A program made the position numbers and the translations under genes. 33,902 nucleotides of DNA, taken from Streptomyces roseicoloratus. Lineage in GTDB: Bacteria; Actinomycetota; Actinomycetes; Streptomycetales; Streptomycetaceae. Shown here one piece after another: positions 31,222-33,902 of the stretch (position 1 is its first letter; each line of letters opens with the position of its first letter). The DNA lies in assembly GCF_004117935.1 (NCBI RefSeq), contig NZ_SDOY01000050.1, forward strand, positions 1 through 33,902, read 5' to 3'. Below the pieces are notes generated by a model, which was given only the letters and a program-made list of their open reading frames with translations, was not told the DNA's origin and did not search any database.

Positions 31222-32253
31222 ATGGAGGACCACCAGGTCGCGGTCTATCTCGCCGCGATGGCCGTCGGCGGTCTGCTCGGGTGGCTCGCCCCGGCCGCCG
31301 GCCCCGGACTCGAGCACGCCGTCAATCCCGTCCTGGGTGCCCTCCTCTTCGTCACCTTCCTCCAGGTGCCCGCCGCCGAGCTGCTCCGTTCCCTCCGCGA
31401 CACCCGCTTCCTCGCGGCCGCGCTGGTGGTGAACTTCGTCGTCGTACCGCTCGTGGTCGCCGCCCTGTTCCCGTTCCTGCCCGCCGACCAGGCCGTCCGC
31501 CTGGGCGTCCTGCTCGTCCTGCTCTGCCCCTGCGTCGACTACGTGATCGTCTTCTGCGGCCTGGCCGGCGGCTCCGCCCGCCGCCTCCTCGCCGCGACCC
31601 CGCTGCTCCTGGTCGTGCAGATGCTGCTGCTCCCCGGGTTCCTGTACGTGTCCCTCGGCTCCGGCCTCGCGGACGTCGTGCAGCCCGGCCCCTTCCTCCG
31701 GGCCTTCCTGTTCCTGATCGTCGTCCCGCTGGCCCTGGCGTGGACCCTGCAGGCGTGGGCGGCCCACCGCCCGGCGGGCCGGAAGACCGCGGAGGCGGCG
31801 GCCACGACGATGGTGCCGCTGATGGCGGCCACGCTCCTCACCGTCGTGGCCTCGCAGGTACCCAAGCTCGGCGACCGCCTCGGTGACGTCGCCGCCGTGA
31901 TCCCCTTCTACGTCGCGTTCCTCGTGGTCATGCCCTTCGCGGGCAAGGCCGTCGCCCGCCTGTTCCGCCTCGGCGCCGACACCAGCACCGGCCTTGGCTC
32001 CGGCACCAGCCCCGGCACCAGCTCCGGCTCCGGCACCGGCCCCAAGGCCCGCGCAGGCTTCGGCGCGGGCGCCGCGCGGGCGATCGTCTTCACCGGCGCC
32101 ACCCGCAACTCCCTCGTCGTGCTCCCTCTGGCCCTCGCCCTGCCCGACAGCCTCGCCGTCGCCGCCGTGGTGGTGGTCACCCAGACCCTGGTCGAGGTCG
32201 TCGGCATGGTCGCGTACGTACGCCTGGTCCCCCGCCTCCTCCCTGGCGACTGA
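31222..32253 (+). CDS. BASS/ACR3-like membrane transporter (arsenic resistance or bile-acid symporter superfamily)
   Basis: A 343-residue integral membrane protein with nine to ten predicted helices, for example YLAAMAVGGLLGWLAPAAG, FLAAALVVNFVVVPLVVAALFPF and AFLFLIVVPLALAW. The helix-breaking CPCVDYVIVFCGLAGG and TGATRNSLVVLPLALALP match the crossing motifs of the BASS/ACR3 superfamily (CPC-type motif, FTGATRNS). ACR3 members export arsenite, but the substrate here is not proven. I prefer the ATG at 31222 (AGGGGG upstream, family length); the frame is open to a GTG at 31024, giving 66 extra polar residues with a tandem repeat. A Gly/Ser/Thr-rich loop near residue 255 of the short form is unusual. 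Confidence 0.82.
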   Translation: MEDHQVAVYLAAMAVGGLLGWLAPAAGPGLEHAVNPVLGALLFVTFLQVPAAELLRSLRDTRFLAAALVVNFVVVPLVVAALFPFLPADQAVRLGVLLVLLCPCVDYVIVFCGLAGGSARRLLAATPLLLVVQMLLLPGFLYVSLGSGLADVVQPGPFLRAFLFLIVVPLALAWTLQAWAAHRPAGRKTAEAAATTMVPLMAATLLTVVASQVPKLGDRLGDVAAVIPFYVAFLVVMPFAGKAVARLFRLGADTSTGLGSGTSPGTSSGSGTGPKARAGFGAGAARAIVFTGATRNSLVVLPLALALPDSLAVAAVVVVTQTLVEVVGMVAYVRLVPRLLPGD

Positions 32254-32357
32254 CGGAACGGTCACCGACGGCCCGGTGACCGGGCTCGCGTGATACTCGG
32301 CGACGCGGGGCGAGGCGGGCCCGGCGGACCCGCCACGACCTGCGGCGCGGCCTGCGG

Positions 32358-32363
32358 GATAAT
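32358..32363 (+). promoter_or_regulatory. -10 element of leaderless Rrf2 gene
   Basis: GATAAT ends six bases before the A of the ATG at 32370, so transcription probably starts at the start codon itself. No ribosome site is present and no strong -35 is seen. Leaderless mRNAs are common in actinobacteria. Confidence 0.55.
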
Positions 32364-32369
32364 GCCCAC

Positions 32370-32828
32370 ATGCGGATCTCAGCCAGGGCGGACTACGCGG
32401 TACGCGCCGCCCTTCTCCTCGCCGGCGCCCCCGACGGCGGCCCCCTGAAGGCGGAATCCATCGCCGAGGCGCAGGAGATCCCGCACAAGTTCCTGGAGGG
32501 CATCCTCAACGACATGCGCCGCGGCGGACTGGTGCTCAGCCAGCGCGGCGCCAGCGGCGGCTACCGGCTGGCCAGGCCCGCCGGGGACATCTCCGTCGCC
32601 GACGTGGTGCGGGCCGTGGACGGTCCGCTGGTCTCCGTACGCGGCGTGCGCCCGCCGGAGCTCTCCTACAACGGTCCCGCACAGGCGCTGCTGCCGCTGT
32701 GGGTCGCCCTGCGCGCGAACGTCCGCCAGATCCTGGAAGGCGTCTCGCTGGCCGACATCGCCTCGGGCGAGCTCCCCGGCTTCGTGCACTCCCTGGCACA
32801 GGACCCGACGTCCTGGACCAATCCCTGA
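32370..32828 (+). CDS. Rrf2-family transcriptional regulator
   Basis: A 152-residue Rrf2 protein: MRISARADYAVRAALLLAGA, the winged helix with AEAQEIPHKFLEGILNDMRRGGLVLSQRGASGGYRLARPAGDISVADVVRAVDGP and a dimerisation helix. It has no cysteine at all, so it cannot hold the Fe-S cluster of IscR or NsrR; it is more like CymR-type regulators that sense sulfur metabolites by protein or ligand binding. It precedes a leader peptide and a sulfonate-type transporter gene on the same strand, and a 19-base palindrome stands between, so control of sulfur uptake is a reasonable inference. Confidence 0.94.
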   Translation: MRISARADYAVRAALLLAGAPDGGPLKAESIAEAQEIPHKFLEGILNDMRRGGLVLSQRGASGGYRLARPAGDISVADVVRAVDGPLVSVRGVRPPELSYNGPAQALLPLWVALRANVRQILEGVSLADIASGELPGFVHSLAQDPTSWTNP

Positions 32829-33008
32829 CCGTCGCGGCCTTCCCGTAACGGCCTTCTCGTCGGTTCCCGCCCGGCCCGTCGGTCGACTTTTCGCCCCGCC
32901 CCGCCCCACCCCGCCCCTCGGCGTCCCGCCGCGTCCGTCCCCGCCTCTCCCCGACCCGTACCGTCGGCCGCGTCACCCCTTCTCGACGCCACCCCTCGTG
33001 AACTGCGA

Positions 33009-33027
33009 CGTCTCGGAATGCGAGACG
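33009..33027. promoter_or_regulatory. Palindrome upstream of the sulfur-uptake leader
   Basis: CGTCTCG-GAATG-CGAGACG is a perfect 7-base inverted repeat with a five-base spacer, 102 bases before the leader peptide start. Size and symmetry suit a dimeric regulator such as the Rrf2 protein encoded just upstream. The rest of the 300-base gap holds a C-rich tract at 32895-32930 and an A/T-rich GGGAAAACTAGGG near 33097-33110 that may be part of the promoter. Confidence 0.42.
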
Positions 33028-33128
33028 GGATCGTCCGCCGTATGAAATCCCTCTTGGGGCCGAAACCCGCCTCTGCCACTATGCCTATCACTCAGGTGGG
33101 AAAACTAGGGATTCCGGAGGTGGCAGCT

Positions 33129-33344
33129 GTGCGCACGCCGAAGCAGGCAGGCGAGTCGCGCCCGCTCCCCTCCCTCCTCACCTCCCGTCGGCACATCGAC
33201 CTCGGCCGCACGTCCAGCGCCATCTGTCGTCCCGCGCACGGCCGTTCAGCGGATGCGTGTCTCGTCCCGCGGAACGGCGGCACCGCCGACCGCGTCGCCA
33301 TCGAGTGCGTCGCCGTCGCCCGCGCCATCGCCGCACCTCCCTGA
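33129..33344 (+). CDS. Putative sulfur-responsive leader peptide (extended form)
   Basis: A 71-residue frame that contains LTSRRHIDLGRTSSAIC (residues 17-33), the hallmark of a family of short actinobacterial leader peptides found before sulfur-assimilation and sulfonate-transport operons. They usually stop a few residues after this Cys; here the frame continues through two further Cys and ends AIAAPP, 25 bases before the binding-protein gene. Ribosome stalling at Cys codons when cysteinyl-tRNA is low is the presumed mechanism. The GTG at 33129 has GGAGG eight bases upstream; a GTG at 33120 is in the same frame. The long tail may mean an alternative frame or a real extension. Confidence 0.62.
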   Translation: MRTPKQAGESRPLPSLLTSRRHIDLGRTSSAICRPAHGRSADACLVPRNGGTADRVAIECVAVARAIAAPP

Positions 33345-33369
33345 TTCCCTTCTCCGAAAGGACACGTCC

Positions 33370-33902
33370 GTGTCTGCCGCAAGACCGCTCACCGCCCTGC
33401 GCACCCTCGCCGCCGTCGCCACGCTTCCCCTCCTGCTCACCGCCTGCGGCTACGGTTCCGAGGCGACCGAGGGCGCCGAGCGGCCCAAGGTCGCGGCCGA
33501 CGGCAAGAAGCTCTCCGCCGGCGAGGTACGGATCGGCTACTTCCCCAACCTCACCCACGCCACCGCCCTGGTGGGCGTCCAGGAGGGTCTGCTCCAGAAG
33601 GAGCTCGGCGGCACAGCGATCAAGCCCTCGACCTTCAACGCGGGCCCGTCCGAGATCGAGGCGCTGAACGCCGGCTCGATCGACATCGGTTTCATCGGTC
33701 CCTCGCCGGCCATCAACGGCTACACCAAGTCCCAGGGCAAGAACCTGCGCATCGTCTCCGGCTCCGCCTCGGGCGGTGTGAAGCTGGTGGTCAACCCGGA
33801 GAAGATCAAGACGGTCGCCGACGTCAAGGGCAAGCGGATCGCCACGCCGCAGCTCGGCAACACCCAGGACGTGGCCTTCCTCAACTGGGTGTCCGAGCAG
33901 GG
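33370..33902 (+). CDS. ABC transporter substrate-binding lipoprotein, sulfonate/taurine (SsuA/TauA) type (partial)
   Basis: The first 177 residues are present; the gene runs off the window. A lipoprotein signal ends in LPLLLTACGYGS (lipobox LTAC, Cys near residue 26). The mature part reads VRIGYFPNLTHATALVGVQEGLL, then GPSEIEALNAGSIDIGFIGPSPAINGY and KRIATPQLGNTQDVAFLNWV, the NMT1/SsuA-like fold for aliphatic sulfonates, taurine or nitrate. The GTG at 33370 follows AAAGGA. The upstream leader peptide with the RRHIDL motif supports a sulfur substrate over nitrate. The permease and ATPase genes are expected beyond the window. Confidence 0.92.
   Translation, partial: MSAARPLTALRTLAAVATLPLLLTACGYGSEATEGAERPKVAADGKKLSAGEVRIGYFPNLTHATALVGVQEGLLQKELGGTAIKPSTFNAGPSEIEALNAGSIDIGFIGPSPAINGYTKSQGKNLRIVSGSASGGVKLVVNPEKIKTVADVKGKRIATPQLGNTQDVAFLNWVSEQ

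Overview
The window is high-GC actinobacterial DNA, almost certainly from a Streptomyces. The evidence is the strong G/C bias at third codon positions, purine-rich ribosome sites, GTG starts, SARP regulators, an ECF41 sigma factor and an Rrf2 gene followed by a sulfur-type leader peptide. It starts in the last codons of the housekeeping gene ahcY and then enters a type II (aromatic) polyketide gene cluster that spans roughly 0.25 to 28.8 kb. The last 5 kb look like ordinary chromosomal genes: an ECF41 sigma factor with its SnoaL-like target, a BASS/ACR3-like transporter, an Rrf2 regulator, and a leader peptide ahead of a sulfonate-type ABC binding protein.

Polyketide core. A tightly packed minus-strand operon (8544 to 246) encodes, in order of transcription, a TcmI-type cyclase, a cupin, KS-alpha, the chain length factor, a TcmN/WhiE-type aromatase, a DUF1772 anthrone-oxygenase-like membrane protein, an SDR ketoreductase, two small ABM-type oxygenases, an NAD(P)-binding oxidoreductase and a PgaE-like FAD hydroxylase. 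A second minus-strand operon (12078 to 9251) carries a type II thioesterase, a SARP, the discrete ACP, a SchA/CurD protein and a second DUF1772 protein. A lone SchA/CurD gene lies between the two on the plus strand. The gene set is that of spore pigments (whiE) and pentangular polyphenols (pradimicin, benastatin and relatives). I see no glycosyltransferase, methyltransferase, KSIII, free malonyl transferase or exporter.

Acyl-handling section. The minus-strand genes for a 71-residue unknown, an acyl-CoA dehydrogenase and an Sfp-type PPTase face a plus-strand set: a duplicated ABM-like protein, an acyl-CoA carboxylase epsilon subunit, a fatty acyl-AMP ligase and an ACP-acyltransferase didomain. 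The acyltransferase half has lost both residues of its catalytic Ser/His dyad (GHSxG is GHGIG, HAFH is HAFQ). An AccB-type carboxylase beta subunit follows at 25.4 kb. FAAL and ACP probably bring a free carboxylic acid onto a dedicated carrier.

Embedded RiPP section. Between these parts is a minus-strand set in which a 59-residue peptide gene (core with Trp-Cys-Met-Cys-Ile-Ser) overlaps a fused RRE/E1-like/YcaO cyclodehydratase by four bases; a DesK/NarL-type two-component pair follows. The YcaO gene holds the only in-frame TTA (bldA) codon that I found. A second SARP gene is divergent from the peptide gene, and a P450 with its ferredoxin closes the cluster. A minimal azoline-peptide module inside an aromatic polyketide cluster, together with the dead acyltransferase, is the most unusual content of the window.
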